Shown: one piece after another, positions 46,999 to 59,510 of the stretch
Layout: the number at the start of each line of letters is the position of its first letter
Numbering within the stretch: the stretch's first letter is position 1
Assembly: GCA_024138015.1 (NCBI GenBank)
Contig: JAMXBB010000009.1
Coordinates: forward strand, 11,984,052 to 12,048,051
Length of the DNA stretch: 64,000 nucleotides
Direction of reading: 5' to 3'
DNA from: Lumnitzera littorea
Lineage: Eukaryota; Streptophyta; Magnoliopsida; Myrtales; Combretaceae
Notes under the pieces: generated by a model
The model's input: only the letters and a program-made list of their open reading frames with translations
Told to the model about the DNA's origin: nothing
Databases searched by the model: none
Made by a program: the position numbers and the translations under genes

Positions 46999-49900
46999 TG
47001 TCACAACTCGAGGGGGTTAGTCGTAGCAATCACCGTATACCGTACAAAAGATTGCAAATTAAATTCCCTTACAATTGACGACCCTTTTATACGATACACA
47101 AAGCTACAGCTACTACTAACTACTAACTACCAAGAGTGCGCAAGCTTAAGCAATATCATTTCATGACAAATAATAATATTATAAAAACATAACACTATTC
47201 GTATTAAAGCTTACAACTATAAAGTCTGAAACATGTCTTAAGTTAAACTAATATAACAATTACATATTCAGATCTATAATTTATCAGAAGTATTCTCCAT
47301 CCTTATCCAGCTCCCACACTAACCCCGTATAGAAAACTAACCTCGAGCATGCGAAGGCCCGACTCCACAAAAAAGTCGGTTTGCGAAAGAAGACTACAAG
47401 AGTATAAGCCTACTAGCTTAGTAAGATAATTTCCCTCAACCATACAGTAATCAAGTTATACAACAGTTAAGTTCAACCAAATAAATACATGACAAACAGT
47501 ATGCCAAACAAATACATACAGGTGACCAAGTATTACATGCAACTCAAATTTAACGCTCTCCGAAGTTAGGTTTGGAGATTCATTGGTACAATCAGATCTG
47601 GGTATTATATTAGAACTTATTTCATAACAAAACTCCACGTTTTATATTTAAATGGAATGGTACATCCATTACTAGCTTTATCAAAATGAGTTCTACATAT
47701 GATTATAAGTAAGTTCACACAACCCTCATTCACCCCTTAATGAAGGCCTCTGAACTCGACCCTTAGTCAGGCGATTAATGCCTCCAACGCCTAGTCATCT
47801 CGTAGGCTAGGGTAAGGTCATATCACACGTATACACCATACGAAATTAATAGCAATCAATAATCAATCCACGTATAGCCTCTCGCTATCTACATGTAATG
47901 TGACTGCCGGAATTAGTTATGTAGTGCATGATTTATGCATGATTCAAGTTAACTTTTTCTAATTAAATAAAATTAAGTCTTATTTATTCAGTGATCATTC
48001 CAAGTTCACAAACGATCAATTTAGTGAATCTATTATTCAACAATCATTATATTATTGAAGTTTAAAGTAAATTCACCATCAACAACAATTATCATGCACA
48101 AGTATAACCCAACTCCATATACATTTATTTATAAATCATAATTTATATTCACTAATTATAAGCACAAACAAGTATGGAATTATTAGGAAAAACTCATTCA
48201 GTCATGGCTAACTAAGGAGTCGTAGTAGTCTGGGAATAGCTTAGGATTGATATCGAAATCACTTAAGAAAGAGAAATTTGTAAGTTAGGGAATTTAAAGT
48301 TAACTAATATTATAATTTGTAAGGTCTATCTCACCTAGTTACATGAAATTGCTGATTGGAGCTTTTTATCGAATCGCGTATGACTTTTTCGTTTTAGCTC
48401 GAATCATTATGAACTCATAGTCTGTTTTTATTGTTTTCGAGAGTATTTTTGAGTAACGAGGTCCATTTTAAATGTTGTAACTCGTAGTTTAAATTGTAAT
48501 ATAAAAATATCACAAAAATTATTATTTAAGTTTAAAAATTATAAAATATTAATTTTCGCTCTTTTTTAATATATTTATGATTTAATAATTATTTAAATCA
48601 TATATTCGATATTTTTATTATTTTAAGTGTATTTTCCTATTTTTGAGATTTTAGATTTATTATGATTATTATTATTATTCCTTTATTATTTTTATTATTT
48701 CTCATTATTTATATATTTCACGATTATACATATATATATATATTTTCGGTATACTACATATATGTAATATATGTTATACGCTATATGTATGTATATACTT
48801 ATTTTATGAAAACAAACATACTCTTATGTACATATATATATTCATGTATTTGTATTTATACATATAAATATACTTATATAATTTCCGAATACTTAAATAT
48901 ATATAAATAATCTACAAATACCTATTCTTATATTATATATTCGATATACTATATATGTACTATATGGTATACATATAATAACATATACTACATATTATAT
49001 ATATTTATATCGTATTTGTTGTAAATTATGTATATTAAATATTATATATGTATTATATGGTATATGCTATATACCACAAAGCATGTACTTTATATTATAT
49101 GTCTTATATATACATATAGTAAAAAATACATCACTACATATATACTATACAACTATACATATATATATACAAAAATAATTATACATGTATACACATATAG
49201 TTTATGGTACAAATATGTATATATATGCTATAGTTATTTAATAAAAATGCTTAATACTAATTATATTTATTCTTAAAAAAATACATAATACATACTCTTT
49301 CGTATAATATACTTATATACACACATGTATACCTACATAGCATAATACATGAATATATATATACTTCAATTTATGTATTTATGCACATATATATGTATTA
49401 GTAATGTTATATTTAAAAAAAAATACTTTACAAATACTTCATTTATACATATATATACTCTATAATATACATCTATACTAGAAAAATCAATTACTTACCT
49501 ATTTATTTTAATTTTTTCTTTTATTGTAAACTTAACACATGGCAACTTATTTCCTCACGTGAGATGCCATTTGATTTCCAGAATGTAGCATTTGGAGAAA
49601 GAGAGGAAAGAAAGAAAAGAGATAAATAGAAAAAGAATGAGAAGGAAAATAAAAATTAATAATAAATATATGTAATTTTTCAAAACATATAAATTATAAC
49701 AATTCTCATCATAAATTAATTTTTAAGTTTTTGTGAAATTTTATCAATTTAATTAATACCCACTACAATTATAATTTTTATAAGTTATTGTAGCGATTTC
49801 GTTAAAATTTCACGCGAATAGGTGATTTAGTCGAAAATTGCAATAGACTATGATTATATCACTATCAAGTAATATTTAACTATTTTATAAGTTTATGTTT

Positions 49901-50141
49901 ATAATTTTAAGGTTTCAAACAAATTCGGGTTCAATTTTGGTTAATGATACATAAGTCAGTTTTACAGTTTTAGTATATGATTTCGAGTTTCGATCAATTC
50001 CTAAGATTTTATTATCGGTGTTATATTTGATTTATTAAACTTCGTAATCTTTTATTATTACTAACTTTATCGACTTATTGTACAGTTTAAAATACTCGGA
50101 CTTGAGTTAGGGTTCAACTATTGATTTTCCTAGGGTTTACA
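46999..50141 (-). mobile_element. Solo LTR 2 of the same long-LTR family (3,143 bp)
   Basis: The plus strand begins TGTCACAACTCGAGGGGG and ends TAGGGTTTACA, flanked by exact ACTAG. Start and end match the design of 26648-29563 (TGTTACGCCCCG...GGGCTTACA). It contains the family's shared layout, such as an early TTAGTAAGATAATT-like phrase near 47418, a 48700-49460 stretch of TA-rich simple sequence, and an ACATGGCA...TGAGATGCCA stretch near 49540. By analogy with solo LTR 1 it is read on minus. No internal element remains. Confidence 0.8.
48700..49460. repeat. TATA-rich cryptic simple sequence inside solo LTR 2
   Basis: Dense TATAT, ATACATAT and GTATAT words fill about 760 bp. The open frames here translate to Tyr/Ile-rich nonsense and are not genes. 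Confidence 0.8.
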
Positions 50142-50146
50142 ACTAG

Positions 50147-51486
50147 ACTGCCACACTTAATTGATTTTCACCCTAGTTGACTAGAACCTACCCCAATTGA
50201 ATATTGCTTCACTATACATAAGAGATTAAAGCAATGTTATGTTCTTATAGGTATTGATCATCAATGTAGAAGCAAGAATACCAAGGACTTCTAGGTAAGC
50301 AATTGAAACTTGTTAGAAAAGGAAGGTAATGTTAATTAGCTTGTCCAGTTGAGTACTGATTGCTATCTAGTTTTGTTAGATGTGCTTGTAGGTAGTTGTT
50401 CTTCTATTAGTCTAATGTTCATTTATGTGCATATTGGTGAAGATTTTGATTTATTAATTCCTCTTCATTAGGATTGATGTGATTGACAGTGAATGGTTCT
50501 AATTGGCTATGACTGATTGTTTTTGAATGTGATAACATCGTGACATGTGAATGTTTTTGCTTTTCATAACTAGTAGTCTAAGAGGACTAGTTTTATGAGT
50601 TTTATACCCTATAGCTCTTGAGGGTCTACCTATTGGTTACCAATCGTCTATAATGGGCTAACTTATAATTTAATAGTTCTTAATAGCATCGTAGGGACTA
50701 GTTGGTTTCAATGCATCCCAATAGTTTTTAGAGGGTAGTTTGTTTTTGCTGTTAGATTATAATCATGTGGTATGGAGCTACTTTACGCATTGCTACATAA
50801 TGAGTATAGTTAGCATTATAGCAACCTTTGTAGGACTTCTTGTTAACAACATATCAAGTGCTAATGGTTATGTGGATTATGTCAATTACAACAATGTATG
50901 ATATGGTTCTTGATTTGAGAATGAGAGCTTCAATAATGAGCACCAACTTATGTATTTTATGGACAATGTAGATTGTAGCATACAATTTACTATCTTGAAT
51001 TTCATGGTAGATAATAGATGTTGTCAAAGCTAATTGATGTTTTAAGCCAATTCAGACTTGAGAAGATCTCTATAATTGAATATGATTTGGTGGAATTGTA
51101 ACAATTAATTAAATGTTTTAGTTTGTCAGTTCTATATGGTGGCTAGCATATAGGTATGCTTGCTTGTCGTTGGCATAGCCTGTAAGGACAAGTAGCAGGT
51201 TTACGCACTTCTTGGTTCGGCGAGAGAGAGAATTTCTATTCAATACCCTTGAAGTATATTCTTTAAGCATGAATATGTTTTCTGGTGAAAAATGTTGGAT
51301 AGCACAAGAAGTTGCTTAAAGTCATTATACTTTTACAATACCTGGTTTTACATTGCAAATGCGACTAGAGAGTGAAAAAGATTAATCTATAAAGAAGATA
51401 AGTTAAAGTGCACACTCTGAAGCTAATAATTCATCTCAAAATCAGCTTAGCTATAGGATGGCCTTCTGTCATCTAATAGTGATCGA
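50147..51486. other. Intergenic DNA 3' of the DUF4220 pseudogene
   Basis: No gene or transposon signal was recognised. Part of it may be the former 3' UTR of the minus-strand pseudogene. Confidence 0.4.
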
Positions 51487-53571
51487 TTAGTCCAAAATGT
51501 GCAAGTATAAGCCATACATGAGTAATAAGCTCTCCCCCCCGTCGTAACTACTATGTGTGATATCTCCCTCACAGTAAAATGCTGCATAAAGGAGCATCTC
51601 TATCCAAACCTTAGAAATCATTTCCCATTTCAGATTATATTATGCCTCATGTATCTTATTTAATTCCGAAGCAACAATGCATCCATCAAATAAAACTAAT
51701 TTTCTCCTTCCCCCTTTAACAATTTTAGGGGGCAACTCGGTATTCACTTGAAGTAACAATTTGGTAGCTTTGAAGAAGCCTTGCAATTGTTGCAAATTAT
51801 TTGATGTATGTTTCTTCTTTTTGAACAAGTTTTTGGGAAAGGTGCAACAATTCTTGAAGCGAGCACAGAAGCTTCTTTTATCAGCTTTGCTGGATAGATG
51901 CTCTTGGAAAAACTTCAGTGCTGCAGCCTTGGTGTCTTGAAGCTGAATCTAACCAATTCTGCTCGGCAGCATAGAAAGGAACATGACAAGCAAATAAGAC
52001 ATATATCTAGACAGCAGCTTCCCCAACCTTAGATATGGAACATCAGGGCGCATTTCATCGACACCCTCTTTACGATCTGAGTAGTAGCATAACTCTGAAG
52101 CAACATGCCATGTAATGATGATTTGATCTAACGGTCCTTCAGTACTCCATTTCAGTCTATTACTTCGATATCCTTCTAATACATAGCTTTTATGGCCTGG
52201 ATTACCCATACGCCCTTCCTCTGGGTTATTATATCTATGTTTGACATGCCTAAAGATTAAGTCTTTCAAGTCATCATGGATCATTTCACAGATTGTGTAG
52301 TGGTACTTTTCTACCTTATCATGTATTTTTATCAACTTCAGCATCCTTGGACAGACAAGTGGTCTCTCCTTCAGGCAATAGCTAAGAAGACTAAACTGAC
52401 CTATGGAATTTGACCATCTAGGTTGTTTACATATTTGAAGAGGAGTGACAGCTTTAAGAAATGAAAGATTTCTGTCACTGGTGCTTATCCATACATTGGT
52501 CCAGTCTGAAGACAGAAGCATCGCAATGGAATATATTTCTAGAAGAATTACTATCACCAGCAACAAGTAAGTAACTGCAAGGTCGACTTTTTCATAATGA
52601 GGTTTTTCAACAATGGAAAAACTTACCAACACAGTGCATGTGATTGAAAAAGTGATCAAACGTCAGTAGAAGCCCCACTGAGAATACAACACCATAGCCT
52701 TGCTATATAGCATGTCATACATGAATCCCAATTCAATTTCTGTTATTTCAAAAGCATTCTTCCAAGAAATATCCTTAAATGCTTCTTGACTAGTGTCTTT
52801 ATCATCATTACTAAGGATAAGATTAGCAAAAAGACGCTTGAATATTTGGATCACGCTGTGAGCTTTAACAATTTCAGCTGCATCCTTGATGGAAGAATTG
52901 ACTTTGGTGGTTATATCTTCCCTGATTTGAACCTCCACTATCTCATCTTCTGTCACATCATACCCTTCAACCTTCTTCAAGTTGTATTGCTCCATAAATC
53001 TTGGGTAATTAGGACTAGGATCTGGTGGTGCAAGCATGGAATCTTTTCGTTTCTCGCTGCTTGCCAACTAGAGTACCTAAGTCCTCTCCTCGTATTTAGT
53101 AACCCCTGCAATAATCATTAGAAAAGATAGCAGAGAGAGATAAGAAAGAAACCATGCCATGAAGTAGATGTAAGTTGTCACCCCTATTTGCACTGCTACT
53201 CCAAGCAAATGTCTTAACCACAATTCATTGTCTTCTAGGGCATAAGCTGTAATATTATCCGGTCCTCCTAAAAGCAATAGAAGACATGGCGCCCAAAATG
53301 TTGTGAGCCTACTTCTCTCATCCAGCTTACCGGATTCCTCATTTACATCTTCAAGCTTACTTGATAATATGCCAAGTGCTACAGTAGCTAGGGAGTCTGC
53401 GGACAGGTATGCACGCCAAGTGAACTTTCTGATCCAGAGATGGGTGTTAAATTTTCGGCGATTTCCTACAAGGTTGAGTACGACTTGCAAGGCAAGGCAT
53501 AGCAAAACCATTAGTCTGAGGTCCCAGTCATTCCACTCGTTTCTCAACCATGAACTAATCAGCTCCATTGC
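51487..53571 (-). pseudogene. DUF4220/DUF594 membrane-protein gene, inactivated by in-frame stops
   Basis: The frame runs unbroken by indels over 695 codons, from MELISSWLRNEW (53571) to a TAA (51487-51489). The N-terminal DUF4220 part shows a membrane helix (LMVLLCLALQVVLNLVG), then YLSADSLATVALGIL and LLLLLGGPDNITAYALEDNE, the family signature, followed by more hydrophobic helices. The C-terminal DUF594 part shows KVWIEMLLYAAFYCEGDI and DGGESLL. Five internal stops interrupt it: TAG 53077-53079, TAG 53068-53070, TGA 52663-52665, TAG 51949-51951 and TAA 51640-51642. Family function is not established. It is plant-specific and membrane-bound. I chose 53571 as the start because family proteins begin just before the first helix. 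Confidence 0.9.
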
Positions 53572-54165
53572 CTGCCTTATCAAAAGAGTATGCTGCTTGT
53601 GAAAAATTATCATAATAATCACAGGATTGCAAATACTAGTGACTTTGAATATTTAATGGTGGTGGGAAATAACCATATCACTAAGGAAGATATAAAAGGA
53701 AAATGAGCAGAATGATTTCCCTTTTTAACATTGAAAATATATTATAGCTAACCACCAGCATCGGCTATCTAACTTCCACGTTTATCTCTCACCGTCACTT
53801 GTCAATAAAAGCCACTAATAAGCACAATTTATTGAGATTTACTATGATATTATTCGATACCGGTCAATATCAAGAAAGGTCTGAAAAACATCATTTGTGG
53901 GAAAAACAAATGCTTAACTCAAGATCATACGCATAAAAGGATGTTTTTTAACGCCAGTATTTTAATAGCAAGGAACTTCTCTTCCAAATCATACATAGTA
54001 CTAGCTCTGCCGCCACTAGCTATCACAAATAAGCTGCGAGATAGTAGGTACACTATTTTCTTATAATTGCTACCTTAGTATTTGCATACCCAGCAAGAAA
54101 AATATGATTTGGTAAACAAACCAGTTCACCTATGTACCAATTTAAAGTACTACACATTCAATCAC
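53572..54165 (-). other. Upstream region of the DUF4220 pseudogene, possible leader intron
   Basis: On the minus strand it begins right after a consensus donor (GAAAG then GTAAGT, about 54166-54171) and ends near acceptor-like CACAAGCAG (about 53605). This would suit an intron in the 5' leader. Joining does not give an open frame into the start codon. Confidence 0.3.
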
Positions 54166-54375
54166 TTACCTTTCAAGAATGGCTACTGTGGTCTGAAGAG
54201 CCAAATGGATATTGTGTACCAGAGGATGCTGTATTTCTCCTGGTTTGTAAGTGAATAATGAGCCAAGTTGTTTAGTACTATAAGAATCCTCCAAACTCAA
54301 CCGAAAAAAAAGTGTAGCTTGTGATGTCTCAAAGTCTGTGGGGGAAATAAGAAGTGAAAAGAGCAGAAGCAACAT
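54166..54375 (-). other. Possible upstream exon or leader of the DUF4220 pseudogene
   Basis: A 69-codon open stretch (including SQATLFFRLSLEDSY and GEIQHPLVHNIHLALQ) ends in a strong splice-donor match, AG|GTAAGT. I recognise no domain. It may be a leader exon, since splicing to either nearby acceptor puts a stop before the DUF4220 start. It could also be chance coding potential. Confidence 0.3.
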
Positions 54376-54562
54376 TTTGACTTACAGAGGATAGAAAAGC
54401 AAGCCAATAGTATTTCAAGTGCTTCTTCTTCTTTTTTTTTTTTCTCTCTCTCTCCTTCCGCCTTTTGTTTTCGAAGTTAAATAATGTCTCTTTGGCAGTA
54501 TCCGCAAGACAAGTCAATTTTGAGTAATAGAAAAGTGATGACAAATTATATGTTATTCTCAT

Positions 54563-55714
54563 TGAAAGTGGCTAAACTTTCTTTTTATATTTAAAGGAAA
54601 AGATTTTTTTTTTCCCATAATCCGTAGAAAATAATAGAATTCTATAATATTTTTGAGCCATTTGGTCATTGTTAATCTAAAAGTTCTAACTTAGTAAATT
54701 TGGTATTTACAAACTTTATATTTATTATGTAATATCCCTACTTTTATAGTCTTAGAATTTTGACTAAGATTTGTCAAATGAAAAACTTTATTCAATGGGG
54801 TAGGCGGAGTTTGAACTCAAAAACTTTCTCTTTTGATACTATGTTAAGTTTGGGTGTTCTTTTATGTCTTCTAATATTTAGCAATAATTAAATAATAACT
54901 AGAATGTCGAAAGTGAATGTAGATGGTCCATAAAACTTGTCTAAGAGGTAAACGACGACTTAAACTTAGAGGTAGCCAATTCTCCCTAAAATACATCAAG
55001 GAACCGCAATTGGTCATACAATATGAAACGATGGGCTATTATATCTATTTATAGATTTGATTGAAGAAGGCCTGTTTTTCAGGTTTAAGTTAGTCCCATT
55101 TTATGTCATAATGTGTTGGAGATCTCAATCCTAGAAAATCTTTTAGTATGTATACAAGTCCTAGTTTTGTTATGGTGCATTAGACAAATTGGCAGGGATT
55201 AAATTCCGTAGTTAATTAGTTTAGTAATTCATTGTGGCTTGAAGGAGATTTATAAGGGATTTAAAGACTCGTTAATGATTTTTCATTGTTTATGAGACAT
55301 TAATTTATGTTTATTTTATTATTATGAGATTTAGTTAGTGAATAATTATTTAGAGCTTTATCATATTGAATATTCTCCATAACCATCTTATCCTAGATAA
55401 AAATAATAAAAACAAAAAACATTAAGTATTAAAGATATCCAAAAAACTAAATAATAATAAATGATAATTTTTTTCTCCAATTTTATGTAATTTTTTCTCA
55501 ATTAAAATTTTTTTGTTAATTTTATTTGAAGAAAAATGGTAAATATGTTATGAAAGGACATGTTAAAGTTGTAAGTCTAGGAGCTCAATATTAAAGAAAG
55601 ACTAGGCGTCGACCATACGCGGGGAGAATGTAGACAATAATGACAGCAACCCCACACTCCTGATGAGCATTTCACACGATGCAGGGTCACAAAGAAGAGA
55701 AAAAATTAAGTGGG
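54563..55714. other. AT-rich intergenic DNA
   Basis: Nothing recognisable. GGAGTTTGAACTC near 54807 looks like a tRNA B box, but no A box is placed correctly before it. Confidence 0.4.
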
Positions 55715-55890
55715 ATAGGTAGGTTTTGAAATAATAATAATTTGTGTTTTACATACATTTGGCATATGTTACGATTTTGTTAGTATTTATATATGTACGT
55801 ATATAGGTAAGTTTTAAAATAATAATAATTTGTATTTTACATACGTTTGGTATATGTTACCATTTTGTTAGTATTTATATATGTACGTAT
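55715..55890 (+). repeat. 88-bp direct repeat, two copies
   Basis: Units 55715-55802 and 55803-55890 share ATAGGTA, AATAATAATAATTTGT, TATGTTAC and GTATTTATATATGTACGT, with few differences. Confidence 0.85.
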
Positions 55891-56041
55891 ATATAACTCA
55901 TGGTTCTTGGAAAAAAATAAAATAACTCATGATTCATACGTGTTTCTGTTAAAATGGCAATACTTATTATCAAAACTAGTGTAAAAAAGTAATCCATTAA
56001 TATGGATATATAAAGCGAAATTGGTTTGAAAAATATACAGT

Positions 56042-57640
56042 TGGTCCTTATTTCATCAATTATATATGATCGGTAGAGCTAAAGCTGTTACAATTGACTT
56101 AAAAAGGTTTAAGTCAGCAGAAGGCAAACTAAAATAATGCAGACATGTTCTGCTTTTACATTGCAAGCATTGCGTGCCTCACCTCAAACATTATATTACT
56201 TTATTTTTATTTAAAGCACTATCAGGCAAGTATGAAAATATTGCAGTATCATGGAGCATTAGGTTCTTAAATTAGCTGATAGCTGTAGAGAGGTTCTGAA
56301 TTCAAATCTTCTTATTGTTTTTAGTTGATAACAATGCTAGATATAAGGTTTCGCAAGAATTGCAGTTATACATCCTTAGGTTTGTTTCCTGCTTAAATTG
56401 AGCAATCGAATCTTTCAATCTTTTTTTTTTCCAAAAAAAAAGAAGAAAAAAGAAAAAAATGTTCTCTCAATCCCTTATTATCATTTTAATTTGTGTAGAA
56501 TTAGAAAGGAATTTCTAAAAATTGAAATAGAAATTACATAATTTTTGGAAGAAAGAGAAAATCTTTTTTTTTTTTTTTTTTTACTTTTTACGTTTTTAAA
56601 TATATTATTATATTATTGTTCATTTTTATTTTTACTTTTATATTCAATCTTTCATGAGCAAAATAATTATATAAGGATCTAAAAGATTTAGAAGGCTTAG
56701 CATACATAGATCGAAATTTTCCTTTAGTTTATTTCACGTATCTTCCAACTAATCATTCTCCTTTTGGATAATGTCTGGCTTTGGTATTAGAGCTGCTATT
56801 TTGGTGAAGTCTCTATTATTCTTAATTTTCCCCCGATAAAAGGTAGTTGGAATAATGAAATGTAACTAGTCATTATTATATCAAACATATATGATAGGTA
56901 GAGCTAAAGCTACTATAGAATTAACTTAAAAAGATTTAGGTCAAACAGGAGGGAGACTAAAATAATGGCAAGATTGCTTGCCTCACCTTATCCTTTACTT
57001 TATTTTGTTGCTATACATGTTTCATCTGAACATTATTAAACAAATGTAAAAATATTGTATAATCGTGAAAGCATAAGCTTTTCAAATTAGCCGTTAGTTA
57101 GTGGCTCTATTAAAATTTAATGTGTTATCAAAATCGAGGTTTTGCATTCGAATCTTCTTATTGTTTTTAGCTGATAACAATGTTAGATATAAAGTTTCAC
57201 AAGAATTGTAGTTATACATCCTTATGTTTGTCTCCGGCTTAAATTGAGCAATTGAATCTTTTAATCTTTAAGAAATAAAAAAAGAAGAAGAAGAAGAAGA
57301 AGAAAAATGTTCTCTCAATCCCTTATTATCATTTTACTTTGGTAAAATTAAAAAGGAATTTTCTAAAAATTGAAATAGAAATTACATAATTTTTTGAAGA
57401 AAGGGGAAATCTTTTTTTTTTTTTTTACTTTTTAAGTTTTTAAATATATTATTATATTATTGTTCATTTTCATTTTTACTTTTATATTCAATCTTTCATG
57501 AGCAAGATAATTATATAAGGATCTAAAAGATTTAGAAGACTTAGCATACGTAGATCGAAATTTTCCTTTAGTTTATTTCGCATATCTTGCAACTAGTCAT
57601 TCTCCTTGCTTTGGTATTAATTTAAAATGGTAACACTGCA
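56042..57640 (+). repeat. Local direct duplication of an approximately 830-bp unit
   Basis: The first unit runs about 56042-56790 and the second about 56862-57640, with an offset of 825-844. Shared phrases include GGTAGAGCTAAAGCT, TCTCAATCCCTTATTATCAT and GATCTAAAAGATTTAGAAG. The units differ in homopolymer lengths, and a GAA microsatellite (57285-57303) is found only in the second. Confidence 0.85.
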
Positions 57641-57709
57641 TCGACTTCTTTCTTCTTCTTCTTTTTTTTTTATTTTTTTATAATTCCTCTAATCTAGTAT
57701 CGCTTATAT

Positions 57710-58030
57710 CTAGTTCATGATTATCCATAAATGGACCCATTTAACTCACTTTTCAAATGAGTTTGGATTAAAATTTTTAATCCGTTTAAAAAGCGAGCCA
57801 AATGAACCAACCAACTTAACTTATAGGCTAAAGTGAGCTAATTTAGGTTGACTCATTTAATATATTTACACTTTTGACCTACAATCAACTTATTTAACCT
57901 ACTTTTTAAATAGATTAGAATTAAGGATTTTAAGTTTATTTAAAAAGCTAACAAAAAACCCCAATCTGTTTAACCCACAAAAAAATGGATCCAGTTAAGT
58001 TGGCTCATTTAACTTACTTATATAGCTCTA
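57710..58030. repeat. MITE-like repeat with ATTTAACTCA/TGGCTCATTTAA-type phrases
   Basis: It contains recurrent ACCCATTTAAC, TTAACCTACTTTTTAAAT, GGATTTTAAG and GGCTCATTTAAC words on both strands, as in a common plant non-autonomous repeat. Ends and duplication were not identified. Confidence 0.4.
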
Positions 58031-59510
58031 TTAAAGGGATTGTATTGTCGTTGTTATTTATATAGTTTTTAATTATTTCTTAACATTATAATAAAATTTA
58101 AATGTGATCAGCCCTTTTTCTCGTTGTGTTGTCAACTGCAAAAATAAAAACTATCCCACTCCCACATTCCTCAATCATAAAAGCTTACATGCCTGCCATT
58201 TTAAAATTGTTTTTAAATCCCGTTTGAAACCGCTTTTACGATCATTATTGTTTCTATGTTAAATTTGCACACACAATATTGGTGTAGCGCTGCTAGAATT
58301 TCAATGCAACAACCTCTAGCTTTATTAAGTATGCTCTACGTTGATCAAAAGAAGGAAAATGGGGAAAAAAGGACAATTGAATATGAAACTACCTTCCCAT
58401 TTGTAAAGTTTGTTAGTTTAATAAATATACATCCTTCCAAAATAATTTTACAGGTACATATCGTTGCCGTCTAATATTTTTCACACCTTTAAAGATTGGA
58501 AAATGTTTATCACTAGCTTTAGCTTGGGAGATAGTTAAAAACAAAAAAGTAAACTTTTATATATTAGCTTTTTGTAAAATATATAATCAAATTTGGGAGA
58601 TTGGAAGTTTTTCTAAAACTATTAACTATTGTCTTGATGCATTTATTAATAAAATATCAATAAACAAACTCTTAGAGCATCTTTATCTTATGAAACCTGT
58701 AAAAGTTTTTTGCGCTGCTACATTAGCTTCGTTAGAAACTCCGTGCTTCAAAAAACTCTACACTCTATCCCTAAGTTCATTCACTAAGGTTTCTTAATAT
58801 TTTTATTTTTTTATATATTTTTGTGAGCCCGATATCCAGTAACATTTTAGTATCGACAAATGTAATATCTGTATAATATAATAAATATCATTATATTAAT
58901 AATAAATATTTTATGTATACATTAAAATAATGTCTTTTCGTCAAATAAAAAAAAAAAAAAAAAAGCAATTGGGGCTTTCCTTAACAAAAGCATGTCCCTA
59001 CATGAAGGGACACACAATATCACTAAGTAGTGACACAAAGTTCCCCATTTAGCTTAAGGAATGAGGGATAAAGCTACCCTTAGAAAATAAAAATAAATAA
59101 ATCTTTCATAATTACTACCCTTATTAGCTAGTCTTATAATGTAATGTTAATGGAAAATATTTTTAAAAATAAGGGTATTTTGGTCTTGTAGTAGGTTACT
59201 AAAATGCTACCTCCCTTATGTAGTCCCCATTACTAAAGCCCTATCCCTTACCAAATATAGCAAAGGCATGTGACATGCGGTAATTCCCATTATTGTCCTA
59301 GAACGTTACATACAACCCATTAACAATGGTGACTGATGAGTTGCTACCATGATTGGTCATAAAGGCCTCATAGCCCTAACTACCAATCTTTCTCCATTTT
59401 ACTTTTGTTAATTTTTTTAAAACTCTTACATTCTGATCATTTTTTAATACATTATTTAGATATTATAATTTACACTTCTTTTTAGTTTGTTGATGTGACA
59501 TTTCACATCA

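Larger units (their letters stand above)
55930..59510 (+). repeat. Dispersed repeat, copy 2 (paralogous to 22970-24760)
   Basis: It holds blocks in the same order as the first copy but is longer, because an internal unit is duplicated (56042-57640) and a MITE-like segment lies at about 57710-58030. No coding sequence is recognised. The short ORF at 58256-58474 lies in a block that is not open in the other copy. Confidence 0.65.

Noticed and set aside
48662..49276. Two 82-codon plus-strand ORFs
   Set aside because: Tyr/Ile/Thr-only composition from TATA-rich simple sequence inside solo LTR 2. No domain.
52786..53602. Plus-strand ORFs opposite the DUF4220 pseudogene
   Set aside because: Shadows of the minus-strand frame, which carries the recognisable domains.
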